64,000 nt of DNA, from contig FMBT01000171.1 in the NCBI GenBank assembly GCA_900095095.1, forward strand, positions 19,259-83,258, given 5' to 3'. The notes beneath the pieces were generated by a model. It saw only the letters and a list, made by a program, of their open reading frames with translations, did not search any database and was not told the DNA's origin. This stretch comes from Fragilariopsis cylindrus CCMP1102 (taxonomy: Eukaryota > Bacillariophyta > Bacillariophyceae > Bacillariales > Bacillariaceae). This document shows, piece after piece, positions 11,476 to 22,542 of this stretch (its first letter is position 1; each line of letters opens with the position of its first letter). The translations under genes were made by a program, and so were the position numbers.

Positions 11476-12537
11476 ATGCCACCTTCTTCAGCATCATGTT
11501 CTTCCGTGGTCGTCTTTCTTATCACGGGTGCATCGAAAGGTTTAGGACGTGCTATCGCAACTGTCGCAAGTAAATATTATGCTCAACAACAACAACATAA
11601 ACTACGATCCAATGACAAAGATGATTCCATTTCGTCGGCATTGCCATCGTCGACGTCGTTATCGCAAAAATCAGCGCGATTTCTTTTAGTAGCAAGATCA
11701 TCGGATGGTTTACAAGAAACAAAAAAGGAGATCATTTTAACAACCTCAACAACAACTGATGAGGATAATGAGGATGATGTCATTATTTGTCGAACGATGG
11801 ATTTATCAGATCTAGATCGATTGGATGACAATATAGATGTCCTTTTAGATGACGTAAATCGTCTGATATGTTGTGGAGGAGATGACAAGGATGGCGACAA
11901 CCAGCGACACGATAACGTGGATGTGGTATTTGTGAATAATGCGGGTAGTTTAGGACATCTTGGACCAACCATAACAAGTCCATCTCTAAAAGACATGCGT
12001 CAAACTATAGATTTGAATGTAACAAGTTCTTTGTGGTTAACGGTACGATTTTCCCAATACGTAAAACAACTTGAAGAACGACAATGTCAACGACGTCAAC
12101 AACAAAAAACAATGTCACTAGCAGCAACAATTGTTAATATTTCATCATTAGCAGCAATTTCAGATGACTTTTTGAGTATGGGGATATACAGTACAGGTAA
12201 AGCAGCAAGAGAACGATATCATACGATGCTTGCCAAAGAAGAAATGAAATCAAAAACGATGAAACAAGAAGAAGAGCCATCGTTGACAAAAGATGGTTGT
12301 GATGATAATAACAAAAGTAGTAATATTGCTATCAAAACTTTGAATTATGCACCTGGACCACTCGAAACTGAAATGACAACAGCAATTCGTAATGCCGATC
12401 AATTGGATATTGATTTAAAACCACATTTTCAAAAAGAATTACTTGATGCTAATGATAGTGCACTTAAACTTATTAAGTTGGTAGATGAAAATACCTTTGA
12501 AAGTGGATCACATGTAGATTACTACGATCTTCCCTGA
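11476..12537 (+). CDS. Sepiapterin reductase-like SDR
   Basis: An intact single-exon frame of 353 residues. It is a short-chain dehydrogenase: the NADP-binding motif TGASKGLG is at residues 18-25, the N-N-A-G motif follows in VDVVFVNNAGSLGHLGP, and the catalytic Ser (IVNISSLAA) and Y-S-T-G-K (Tyr238, Lys242) are present. NYAPGPLETEM and the C-terminal SGSHVDYYD are features of sepiapterin reductase, which makes tetrahydrobiopterin in the cytosol. Benzil-reductase-like relatives share these features, so substrate assignment is moderate. Compared with the usual 260 residues it has low-complexity insertions, such as a Q/S-rich loop after strand 1 and an acidic loop before N-N-A-G, as is common in this genome. 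Confidence 0.8.
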   Translation: MPPSSASCSSVVVFLITGASKGLGRAIATVASKYYAQQQQHKLRSNDKDDSISSALPSSTSLSQKSARFLLVARSSDGLQETKKEIILTTSTTTDEDNEDDVIICRTMDLSDLDRLDDNIDVLLDDVNRLICCGGDDKDGDNQRHDNVDVVFVNNAGSLGHLGPTITSPSLKDMRQTIDLNVTSSLWLTVRFSQYVKQLEERQCQRRQQQKTMSLAATIVNISSLAAISDDFLSMGIYSTGKAARERYHTMLAKEEMKSKTMKQEEEPSLTKDGCDDNNKSSNIAIKTLNYAPGPLETEMTTAIRNADQLDIDLKPHFQKELLDANDSALKLIKLVDENTFESGSHVDYYDLP

Positions 12538-12847
12538 TAATCAAAAGAAATAATATTGAATGAAGGACTATGGAAAATAGGAGGTATGGTTTTGTAGTAT
12601 ATGATTTTATTCTATTAGTGATTTTTTTAATTATAAAGTAGTACAAAAGTTATGCAGTAAGAGAGTATCAGATGCAAGTAAAGACAAATATTTACAATTC
12701 TCTGGAGGACATTCAATGTCTCCATGCGTTGTGTATATAATTTTACATGCTAGCAATTAAAAAAGCCAGTGAAGAACCAGAACGGTTTAAATGTTCGATA
12801 GTACTTCCGTGCAACGCATAATTCACACGCGCTATCACGTTAAAATT
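12538..12847. other. Short convergent spacer
   Basis: Lies between the 3' ends of the SDR and the radical-SAM gene. It contains a 20-nt sequence at 12799-12818 that matches the terminal repeat of the MITE near 26.8 kb. Confidence 0.5.
12799..12818. repeat. Solo MITE-end-like sequence
   Basis: TAGTACTTCCGTGCAACGCA equals the right end of the 26.7 kb MITE, read inward, except for a missing TCC triplet. Probably a fragment or deletion derivative of the same element family. Confidence 0.45.
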
Positions 12848-14530
12848 TTAATTCAATCTAGGTTTGACGGGTTTTGGAATTCCATTTTCATCCCATGGAA
12901 GTTCCATACCAGGAAGTGGCTCTAAATCGTCATACCAAACTGCCTTAGGATCATACTTAGCAAAGAATGGCCGGCCAATCCAATCTTCATCACGGCATTG
13001 AAGGAATCGTAACACAAATGCCTTATGTCCTAGAATTTCTTCAACACCAGTAACCTCAACCTTGCCTGGAGTGCACGACATAGAAGGTCCTCGGACGGTA
13101 CGGATAAGTCCAGAACAATTGCGTATCGCATCACTATAAATACGTTGAGCCTTTTCAAGGGGAACCTCAAAGAAATGTTGCGCACCCGTATCACGAGCCA
13201 TGAACATATAATAGGGGATAATACCCATCTGAACCTCCTTTTTCCATTTTTCGGTCCATATGCTAGCATCATCGTTGATGCCTCTCATGATAGGAGATTG
13301 AGAACGAATGGTAGCGAATGCTTCCTTTTGGATCCGTTCAATTGCATGTTCGACTTTCTTGGTAGAAAGTTCACGTGCGTGACCTAAATGAGCCATAACA
13401 GCAAGATGACGTCCACCTTCTTCTCGGACACGTCGCATCAAATCAATAAGTTCATCTGCATCCTTATCGGTGGTAAATCGTTGGGGCCAGAATGTTAAGC
13501 TACGAGTTCCGATACGGACATTCTGTACGTGTGGTAAAAAATTTGGATCGCACAATGGTTCTAGGTATTGTTCCAATGATCGTGTTTGCATAATCATTGG
13601 ATCACCACCGGTCATTAAGATATCCGATACCTCCGAATGTTCTGCTAAGTAATCAAAGAGTGAAGTCGCTTCCTTTTGCGCAAACCTAAGTTCATCGTCA
13701 CCAATAAATTGTGCCCAACGGAAACAGTATGTACAATACGCATGACACGTTTGTGCAGCAGCGGGGAAGACCAATACCGTTTCAGAATATTTATGCTGAA
13801 CACCTGTTAATGACGATTGAGTTTCCTCACTTTCCGATTTAGGTGCGTTCAATGTTTTTTGTCCAGCAGGATGCGGATTCAAATCGGTACGTATCTCACC
13901 TACAACCTCCATAAGAGCAACTGGATCACCGTCTGCTTTTGCCTTGATGAGTTTCTCACGATGTTCATTACTCAACATATCTAAGGTTGGAAAAACAAGA
14001 CGATAAAATGGATCATCCTTAACTTTATCAGATCCAACGTCCCAATCGATAAGTTCATCAACAAAGTACGGAGATGCCTTGAATGGGAATATGAGACCAG
14101 ATAGACGAATATCATCCAGATGTGGGATGATTTCTGGGTGTTTTTCTGCAATCTTATCAACAGCTTGAAGACTAATAGCCCTATACCGTTCATTGTTAGT
14201 AACTGGTGGTGGTTCTAATCCATTCATTCCAATCATATTACTCATTCCGTCAACGGACACGGCTTGAGATGACATCATTCGTTCATCGTCGACGCCGCCA
14301 TTATTATTATTATTATCAGTGTTACTATTGTTGTTGATATTCACTCCAGCGACATTATCTTTATCGGCAACGATTTCTCTCGGTCGTTCCAATACACCAA
14401 GAGCCGATGACGAGGTGCGACGGCGGGTGTTTGGAGTGAATGCATCGGAGAATCCGACAGTAGCACTTAATAGAAATGCACAAACAACATATTGACATCG
14501 AGACGAAGATAAGAATGAAGAGCTGACCAT
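12848..14530 (-). CDS. Radical-SAM lysine 2,3-aminomutase family protein
   Basis: An intact 560-residue frame of the KamA/YodO/EpmB family: PLP-dependent radical-SAM enzymes that move an amino group between neighbouring carbons. The iron-sulfur cluster motif C-H-A-Y-C-T-Y-C-F-R gives Cys262, Cys266 and Cys269. It is followed by the family's SDILMTGGDPMIM and RIGTRSLTFWPQRFT. QMGIIPYYMFMARDTGAQHF and VRGPSMSCTPGKVEV correspond to conserved PLP-region segments. The N-terminus has a hydrophobic helix ending in S-D-A-F-T-P, which fits plastid import. The substrate may be free lysine, another amino acid or a protein lysine; the sequence does not decide. Oxygen sensitivity of such clusters makes a plastid location notable. 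Confidence 0.87.
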   Translation of the reverse strand: MVSSSFLSSSRCQYVVCAFLLSATVGFSDAFTPNTRRRTSSSALGVLERPREIVADKDNVAGVNINNNSNTDNNNNNGGVDDERMMSSQAVSVDGMSNMIGMNGLEPPPVTNNERYRAISLQAVDKIAEKHPEIIPHLDDIRLSGLIFPFKASPYFVDELIDWDVGSDKVKDDPFYRLVFPTLDMLSNEHREKLIKAKADGDPVALMEVVGEIRTDLNPHPAGQKTLNAPKSESEETQSSLTGVQHKYSETVLVFPAAAQTCHAYCTYCFRWAQFIGDDELRFAQKEATSLFDYLAEHSEVSDILMTGGDPMIMQTRSLEQYLEPLCDPNFLPHVQNVRIGTRSLTFWPQRFTTDKDADELIDLMRRVREEGGRHLAVMAHLGHARELSTKKVEHAIERIQKEAFATIRSQSPIMRGINDDASIWTEKWKKEVQMGIIPYYMFMARDTGAQHFFEVPLEKAQRIYSDAIRNCSGLIRTVRGPSMSCTPGKVEVTGVEEILGHKAFVLRFLQCRDEDWIGRPFFAKYDPKAVWYDDLEPLPGMELPWDENGIPKPVKPRLN

Positions 14531-15302
14531 GGTGCTAGCTTAAATAGAAGACACTGAACTGTGTATGATGTTATGGATTAAAATTGATAGTCGCAAATAT
14601 GAGGTTTGTTTGAAATTATGAGAAGAATATCTGAGTGGTTATCTAGCTAGTACATTGTTTGTACGACAGACTAACCATATCACCTGCAGATTTAGCAAGT
14701 CAGACGCGTTCCACTCGCAACTAAACTATGACGCACAATGAGGCCTCAATATATATGGCCTGCTATTTCCTATTTTAAAGCGACGAAACGTATCTTCGGT
14801 TTGTTTTTGATGTCTATCTGTGGATTGATAGCCAATCAAAAAAAAAAAAATATCATCATATTAAGTATTAGGGCGTGATTGAAAAGTAGCGTATTCTACT
14901 AAGTAGGGGGGGACAGGCTATGATGTGAAGAAGGACCTTTGAGAAAGACATTAAATCTCATTGTGGCTCAATAAACATTGTGTGATATTTTTCTGCTGAC
15001 TGGATTTGCATTAATTTTACTGCTAGAATTCGCAGGAATCTTTTTTAATGATTTGTCCGTGATCCACTCTAGTCCCGTAAAGACGGATCTGCGAGCGACG
15101 TACGTACAAAAGTGCAGGAAAAAGGATCCAAGATTTTATCTTTTCGGCTATTTTCAAATTTCCCTCTTCCACGGAACGACAACAAGCCAACAACAACAAC
15201 AACAACAAAACCGTCGAGAGAGAGAGCCAACAATTTCAAACACAATACAAAGTAATATATGAGATCAGTGTGCGCCCCTATACTCATCAAGATGTTGCAA
15301 CG
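14531..15302. other. Intergenic spacer
   Basis: Upstream regions of the aminomutase (minus) and of the atypical SDR (plus). Includes an A-run near 14838-14849; no gene recognised. Confidence 0.5.
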
Positions 15303-16007
15303 ATGATCGCTATCCGGTGTGCTATTACTATCGTCGTCCCCATCATCGGTTGGGGTAAATGGACTTCAAATAACTATCGCGGGCGGTACGGGAAGACTAG
15401 GTAGATTACTTCTACCGAAATTATCAGATCATGATGTGACTGTTTTGACACGGAATTCATTTTAGCATCTGCACCTAATAAAGTTACGGAAGCTTTTGGT
15501 TATCTTGGTAAAGGTTTTTACAGAAACATCCATATGTTACATTAAGAGATTGGGATGGTGGTGATCTGTTAGAGATTGTTGGACAAGACTTTATAGGATG
15601 GCAAGATGATACCTTACCAAATGCCGATATTCTCGTTCATTTATGTGGTGGATATACAGAACAACGAGAAATGGTGACAGAACGGTTAGTTAGAGAATCT
15701 TTACGAATGAATCCAAGTGTTGTCCATGTTACTGTGAATCCACTTGACGAAGAATCCCTAAAATTTCACCGGAATGGTTACACTCAAGACGAAAAGGATT
15801 AATGATTGTGAAAATATGGTTGAAAAAAATTGTAAGAATAGTCGTTGTTTACGATTAGAAGCCTTCCGAAACGAACAGGCAATCGAACAAATTTTTGATA
15901 CCATCAAATCTTTGGATAATAATAAGAGAAAGAAGAAGAAGAAGAAGAAGAAAATAATAACGATGCTAAAATGCGGACTACTGGCTAATGTACGATCGGC
16001 TGACTAA
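15303..16007 (+). CDS. Atypical SDR/epimerase-like protein, frameshifted
   Basis: Pieces in several frames line up into one small Rossmann-fold protein: LQITIAGGTGRLGRLLLPKL (NAD-binding G-G-T-G-x-x-G), VTVLTRNS, LASAPNKVTEAFGYLGKG, RDWDGGDLLEIVGQDFIGW, ADILVHLCGGYTEQREMV, PSVVHVTVNPLDEES and VTLKTKRINDCENM. It resembles the TIGR01777/YfcH-like epimerase group. The breaks fall at short homopolymers: the T4 run after N-S-F, the T5 run after G-K-G, and near 15765-15773; one base added at each rejoins the pieces. The start is uncertain: ATG at 15303 opens a signal-peptide-like helix but lies in another frame. The Lys-rich end (K8 from AAG repeats) is probably natural. Read here as an intact gene with assembly errors, but a pseudogene is possible. 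Confidence 0.5.
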
Positions 16008-17430
16008 TAATAATGAATGCTACTTTAAAGTATACCAGGCGTTTTACCTTTCACAGCATTATTCTCTATCTACAATGGCATGATCGTAGTACAAGATACG
16101 TTTTGGTGCAGATGTTTTATCACGTTGATGTGTTGCTTTTCGGCTTCTTTATTGATTCCTTTAACGTAGATGACTTCATTAACCTTGGATTAAAGGTGGT
16201 AATTTTATCATAGGAGATTTTTTTCCTGCCATGATTGCCATGCATGATGATTGGGTCATTTGATTATTTTGAGCGGCTTGATTGATTATTAGAACAATGA
16301 TTATGTTAGACTGCTTTTAATTTAGCGCAGCAAGGTTTTAATTTTTCTGTTGAGTAGCTCATTGGTCAAGATAATAGCAATAGAGTTCTTGGTTGCATGC
16401 TTGTTGGCTGGTGAAGTGTATCTATTTGATATCATCTCTCTATTCCTAATAGATTTTTCTAGAAAGCTTTACTATTCCTTAGTTGGATGCTTAATATACA
16501 GAGGTTAGTGGAGTTGCAATTTTTGAAGAAACTACAACAATCCATAAGAAATTATGGAGGACATGTTTAACAAAGTATATCTAAAGAGAAGGGCATTGTG
16601 AACTCAACTACAGTAATCATCACTTTTAAGAGTGATGATGAGCGTTGCATTGCCAAGTGTTTTGCTAAAAAGTGCTACATATGTCTCAGATGTTGCTAGG
16701 ACTAATGTGAGTATGTGTATTACTAATATCTTGCACATAGACTTAGACACACTACACACACTAATGTGTACAATTACTATTGGCTTTATTGTTGTTGCCA
16801 TCAAATAATGTCTTCAATGAGACATCATAAAAACAACAATTATAATTAGGCGTCCCGACATCATGAATGGGGATTTGTTCGAACAAAAGGAATGCATTTT
16901 TGTACTGCTACCGGCTTTTATGGTGTGTGCGTACGTAACAGCACAGCCAAGTACGACTTACGAGGTCGAAACACCCACACGTTATTACTAAAGGAAAAAG
17001 AGCACGACTGAGTACGCGTGTGACAGTAGCAAGCACCGGCGGGTCTGTGTCGACTAACATTCGAACATAAAAGCCTAACATCTCTGTTTTAGAAACTTTC
17101 TAAAACAGAGGAGTTAGGCAAAATGAAAAAATGGATTTGTCATTTAAACAACTAAACACATACCGTACATACCGTGTTGCAATAGCAAGCCAAGTCCATC
17201 TTCCATCGATATCGGTACACACGACAAATAATAGTCAAAAAATCGGAACGTACTGGTGTGTGTGTGTGTGCAACGCTACCGCATTGTCTTCTATTTTATA
17301 CCCATCTTTATTTATAAAGTAAGTCTACTGTAGTCGGCGTCGAGTCAGTCATTTTTTTCCCAAATAAATAATTATATAATATTAGAATGGGAAACGAAGG
17401 TTCTCTTCCGTCGAGCGATGAATCGGAGGG
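16008..17430. other. Intergenic spacer with a long hairpin
   Basis: No convincing coding region in 1.4 kb; several short frames lack family features. The strongest structure is the inverted repeat at 17073-17119, just upstream of the kinase gene. Confidence 0.55.
17073..17119. repeat. 47-nt near-perfect inverted repeat
   Basis: Two 23-nt arms around a single central C at 17096. The inner 14 bases of each arm (CTCTGTTTTAGAAA) pair perfectly, and the outer nine differ at two positions. It could form a cruciform or RNA hairpin, or be the remains of a tiny foldback element. Confidence 0.85.
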
Positions 17431-20179
17431 ATGGAATATAATCCCTCTACATTATCTCCCAGTGCCGTTGGTGGTCATTCTCGTAGCAGCAATAACAATA
17501 CAAATAACAATGATCCTCGAGCTATGGTGAGTGGAAATAGTATAGTTGACGCCGGCGTAATACCGGTAGGCGTTGGCGTTGGTGGCACTCAACAGCATCA
17601 AGGTAATAGTAGATCATCGGGAGGAGGAGGAGAACGATCGAATGGAAGTAGTGGTGGTGGACATCATGGAGGAAGACTGAAGGGTAGTGTTTTTACGCGT
17701 AGGAGTCATGCCCATAACCAAAACTCGACCGGTATAGAACGAACAAATCAACAACAACAACAACAACAATCTCCCGCAGAATCTGGGGCCTCTTATCCCC
17801 CGTCACAGTCGAGCGCGAATTCGTCATCGTCGGGTTTATCAGCATATCATACACCTATTCCGTCAATGGCAGGAGAAGAATTAGCATATATAAATCCCGG
17901 AAATATCACCACTCAACATCCTTATCAGAATACTAATAATATGAATGCACATCAACAACAACAGATGTACGCACAACAACAGCAGCAATATCAACAGCAG
18001 CAACAACAGCAACAGCAACATTATTACAATAATAATACCGTACCGATAAATAATAACCTGTCCGGTGCAACTTCTTCTAATACAACAACAACAACCAAAA
18101 AGACAATACCGGGACAACGTGCGGGTTCTGCAATCCTTAAAAGTATGCGAAATTTAAATATTGGTTCTGCCATGCATCGGATCGGTGGTGGTGGTGGTGG
18201 TGGTAGTAATGCTCGTAGTCCAGTTACTAGCCCCAGTCGAGGCAGTAGTAAACGACAGCAGCAGCAGCAGCAGCAACAACAAAACCGGCAACAGCAGCAA
18301 CAAGTTAATGATTGGGAAACTAGATGGGATGAAGATTCAGAAGATGACGATGACGAGGATGATCAGCATAACGAAGTTAATAATATAAATCAATCGAAAA
18401 GTCATCCATCACATAATCAACAACAACAACAACAAAATCAGCATCGGTCAACGACGTTACCACCAACACAACACACTTCCAATACTATAACTAATAATCA
18501 TATCCACAACAACACACTGTTACGACCTGAGTTGCGTCCTCCCGAAATGGATTCTGGTTATACGGCTGCCGCAGCAGTTGCAGTGGCCAATATTAATATG
18601 ACACCGACGACGCAGCAGCAACAACTTCAGCATCATCTAGCATACCCACCAGGTCAACCGACGACGACAACAACAAAAATAGCGACACCTGATCCACCAA
18701 TACAACAACAGCAACAACAAACACAAACACAACATGTCATCAATGATGATGACGATGAAGTTGAGTGGGATACAGGGATTGGCGTCAGTGATGCTGATAT
18801 TGTTGCCAGTGATGGTGACGGTACAGACCTTGATGATACTAGACCCAACGTACAACAATTTTCACCTTTACTTCGAGTGCTTGGAAAGGGATCATTTGGA
18901 AAGGTGCGTTTACTTACTATTATTTTCTATTACAATGATTGCAATTCGTTATTGAAAAGCAATAATGCTATGTTACTACTATTCCCGGCTCTTATGTATC
19001 GTTTCTGACACAATATGCATGGATTTGTTTGTCTCCTTTTTCTGTATATTTTAGGTTGTATTAGTTCAGAAAAGTGTAGGAAGAGAACAAGGTGTTTTAT
19101 TTGCAATGAAAATACTGAAAAAATCACATTTAGTCCGACGACGACAAATTGAACGTACCCGAACGGAACGAAAAGTATTATCGGCTGTGAATCATCCATT
19201 TATTATGAAATTACATTATGCATTCCAGTCACCTGACAAATTATATTTAGTGTTAGATTATTGTCCCGGTGGAGAACTATTCTTTCATTTGTCACGATTT
19301 CGACGTTTTCCGGAACGTGTTGCTCGATTTTATGCAGCAGAATTGTTATTAGCGTTAGGACATTTGCATAAACGGGGTATAATATACAGAGATTTGAAAC
19401 CGGAAAATGTTCTGTTGGATGCTGATGGCCATGTGAAACTTGGTGACTTTGGTCTAGCTAAAGCTGGTATCCGTCATGCGTATGAGGGTGCAACCTCTAT
19501 GTGTGGTACACCGGAATATATGGCCCCGGAAGTATTAGCGCAACAGGGACATGGATTCTGCGTCGATTATTGGGGTCTTGGTATGTTGACGTATGAAATG
19601 ATGACCGGGTTACCACCGTGGTACACAACAGATAGAGCGAAACTCTTTCGGAGATTACGCAGTGCACCATTGGATATACCTCCATACTTTTCTGCTCAAT
19701 CTGCATCATTTACAAGCGCATTGTTAGAACGAAATCCAAGAAGGAGATTGGGTGTAACCGGGATACGTGCCGCAATGGAAAATGATTTTTTCAAAAGTAT
19801 CAGTTGGAGAGCTCTATACGGACGCCGTGTGGAAGCACCCATCAGACCATGTGAGGGGTGGTCGCCTCCAGCTGGTGGTGATGAAAACGAACAAACGTCA
19901 TCGTCGCAACAGCAGTCTTCTCAAGTTAACAATGTCCCTACAGACTTGGATGCGGCAACGGCTAATTTTGATAATCAATTTACACGAATGCCTGTAGAAA
20001 CGGACGATAAAGGAAACGACGACAATGAGGACTTGGAAGAATTACACGAAGATACCTTTGTTGGATTTACGTTTGACGATGACGACCGTGATGCGGCTGA
20101 GGCCGCCCATCAACAAAAGCAACAGAATTCTAGACAAAGGACTCAACATATCGCTCGGGAAGGACACCATATAGACTAG
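17431..20179 (+). CDS. AGC-family protein kinase, Q-rich N-terminus
   Basis: Two exons, 17431-18903 and 19055-20179, giving 865 residues. The first 475 residues are low complexity (poly-Gln, Asn, Gly, Ser). The kinase domain then has the glycine loop GKGSFGK (485-491), Lys510 in FAMKIL, YRDLKPENV with Asp604, DFG with Asp622, and GTPEYMAPE (642-650). After the domain, TRMPVETD looks like a turn motif and FVGFTF (826-831) is a classical AGC hydrophobic motif with a phosphorylatable Thr. This places it near S6K/SGK/Akt/PKA kinases. The intron splits the domain right after the glycine loop. An upstream ATG at 17387 in another frame would start M-G-N-E-G-S, a possible N-myristoylation signal; one missing base near 17427 would join it to this frame. 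Confidence 0.88.
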
Positions 20180-21248
20180 CTACTAATATATAAGTTGGTG
20201 GTCATTGCCACAACATAGTAACGATGAAAAATGAAGGATATCTTCCTATATACTATATGTTTGTTCTGGTATTGATGTGTAGTACTAGTACGTAGGTAGA
20301 TGAATTTTGAGCCAATTCATATTGTTTTGCTTTGTCTTCGGCCTTCCAAACTAAAGATCGATTTTTTTCTATCATTGTGGTAATCCTGAGCGTCCTACAA
20401 TGCACGTAATACATATTGAATACACGCATTTCATTTACTCTGTGTTTATCTTATAGCCTTTTGCTGAATATAACATTTGTTGCCGTTGTGTTTTGCACAG
20501 TAAGAATTGCGACATCGGTCTGGATCCTTTCGCTGTTGAATTTTCTTCCTTCGCAGTATTGCTCAGTGTATCACATCCCAACAAGACCGACGATCTTTGA
20601 ACTTGTCGTATTTGTCCGAAGGTTGATAGAATCATCCATTGCCCTATGGTACCGGTCACGACTAACATCTGCAAATTTCCATCAAGAATGGAAGTGAGTG
20701 AGACATTTCTATGTCTGGGTTTCAATTCTACAAAAGAATATTCTGTCAAAACTGCCCCTCGAAAACTCGGTCTATTGAGGAAAACAATACAACCTTCGTG
20801 CCGCTTGTTGTTTTTCGTTTCCGTCATTGCTGACGGAAATGGACATTCCAACTCTTGCGATTGCGCGTACTTGAAATGGTGAACCCATCTATTGTCAAAC
20901 TAATTGTTAGTATCTAGAATTTACTACTCTAATGTAGTGTTGAAATAAACTGAATTTAGTTTTAAGAGCTTTCTCTTTGTACATTCGCTGAATTAAATAT
21001 TTTTTATTTTTGGCAGTACAAACGACAGGAGAAAAGCCGTTTCATCGCCATCGTCGTTGCTGCGTAGTTATCTGTCGTGATGCGCGAGGAAGCAGCAGCA
21101 GAATCTGAAAACGATGATGATACATTATTTATTCATTGATCAGTTGATAAATTTGTTCTTCGTTCGAGAAGATAAAGGAGAGAAAAGGATTTCCATGGCC
21201 GTTGTTTCGTGTATTGATTGATTGATTGATTATATGTCACGCTTCTTA
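20180..21248. other. Intergenic spacer
   Basis: No convincing gene. A 138-residue minus-strand frame at 20435-20851 overlaps a plus-strand frame of similar length and shows no family features. Confidence 0.5.
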
Positions 21249-22542
21249 CTACCGCCGCCCCATTATGTCCTCCAGCTTCCCCGTGGCTAGCAACACGAGC
21301 CATGTCACACCCACCAGAAGGCTCATGGAGGCTGAAACACAACGGATCCAGAACTCCACGATCACCAAGGAGGATACTTCCAAATCGTCGCGATCGTCGT
21401 CGTCGTCGCTGTTTTTCTCGCTTGTGGTGGTTGTGGTTAGGATTCTGGAGCTCCGTTCTTTTTTGTTATTGTGAGGCTTGGAAGAAATGCACCGCGCCAG
21501 AGAAGTTGTAAAGGTTCCGTATGCAGACGAAAAGGTCCCCATCGTGATGATAGAAGTGGTGCAAAAACTTAACAAATAGCAGATCGCTAGCCGAGGGTCG
21601 TGGAGCTGGATGGCGGGGACGACCCCCAGGACACCCCCCGGACCCGCCAGGCCGTGAAAGATCCCCGCACAGCATGCCAGAAAGGAGCTGTTGGAGTGGT
21701 CGTGATTGTGGCTGTGACGATGATTATTATTATTGAAGCCATCGCCGCCGGAAGCTTCGTTGGTGTTTGCGGTTTCCTCCGTGGACACAGTCCCGAACAT
21801 GACCTGGATGTTGTACCGAAATTCTTCCAAATCATCATCGGGTTCTGTGTAGTCTTGGCGGCGGTGGGGACCACTCGAATCACCACCGTATCCGTCGTCA
21901 CTATGGCTGTCGATTTCCGTGGCCTCCACCTCGAGGGGCCTCAGCTTGTTGATGTTGTTGTTGTTGTTGCTTATGGGATCATTCACAAAAACATCGTCGC
22001 CCTCGCCGGTGTTTTCGTTGCTGCTGCTGCTGCTGCTCCTATCGACTACGGTATACACGTTATAGCGGATCTTGCGGGCCTCATAAATGCCGTAGAATCC
22101 AAGCGTAAGCATGAAGATCCCCACAAAGGATTCGAACAAATGCGTAACCGCATCGGGAATCTCCAGCCTCTTGCCATCGCTATCGTCGCTTTCGTTATCG
22201 TCGTGGTTGTTCTGCAGGACATCTTTCATAATAAAAAAGCCTCCCACCAGCATCAATCCCGTGCTGTGCCCGATTCCCCATCGGGCACCGAGTCCGAAAA
22301 GGTAACACTTCGAGACAGAAGACGAGGACGACGATAGGGTGGCAAGCGCCTGCGTGTGGTTGTGAAGGAAGTGGCAGTGTTGAGATTCAAATGGAACAAA
22401 CGAAAAAGGAAAAACGAGACAAACGAAGCAGAAGCAATGGTAGCGAAGATATCTTACTTACAGATAGATGGTCAGGACCCGTCAGCACGTGCACGACGCC
22501 CATGGCGATTCCCGTCCAAACGAGATGGATTGCTGTCGCCAT
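21249..22542 (-). CDS. NicO/UreH-type metal transporter
   Basis: Two exons, 22542-22462 and 22349-21249 (112-nt intron, donor GTAAGT), 393 residues. The short first exon encodes helix 1 with the metal-binding motif H-V-L-T-G-P-D-H. It joins S-A-L-A-T-L-S and then LFGLGARWGIGHSTGLMLVG, the second conserved motif of nickel/cobalt transporters of the NicO/UreH type. A helix pair and a His/Asp/Asn-rich loop (HRHSHNHDHS), a likely metal-binding loop, follow. The C-terminal half (FHGLAGPGGVLGVVPAIQL) repeats the helix-with-motif pattern and ends in a last membrane helix. Nickel or cobalt uptake or efflux is inferred from family only. Base composition is much more GC-rich than its surroundings, locally above 70%. 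Confidence 0.78.

Noticed and set aside
20435-20851. A 138-codon minus-strand frame
   Set aside because: No domain, no signal, and overlapped by plus-strand frames of similar quality.
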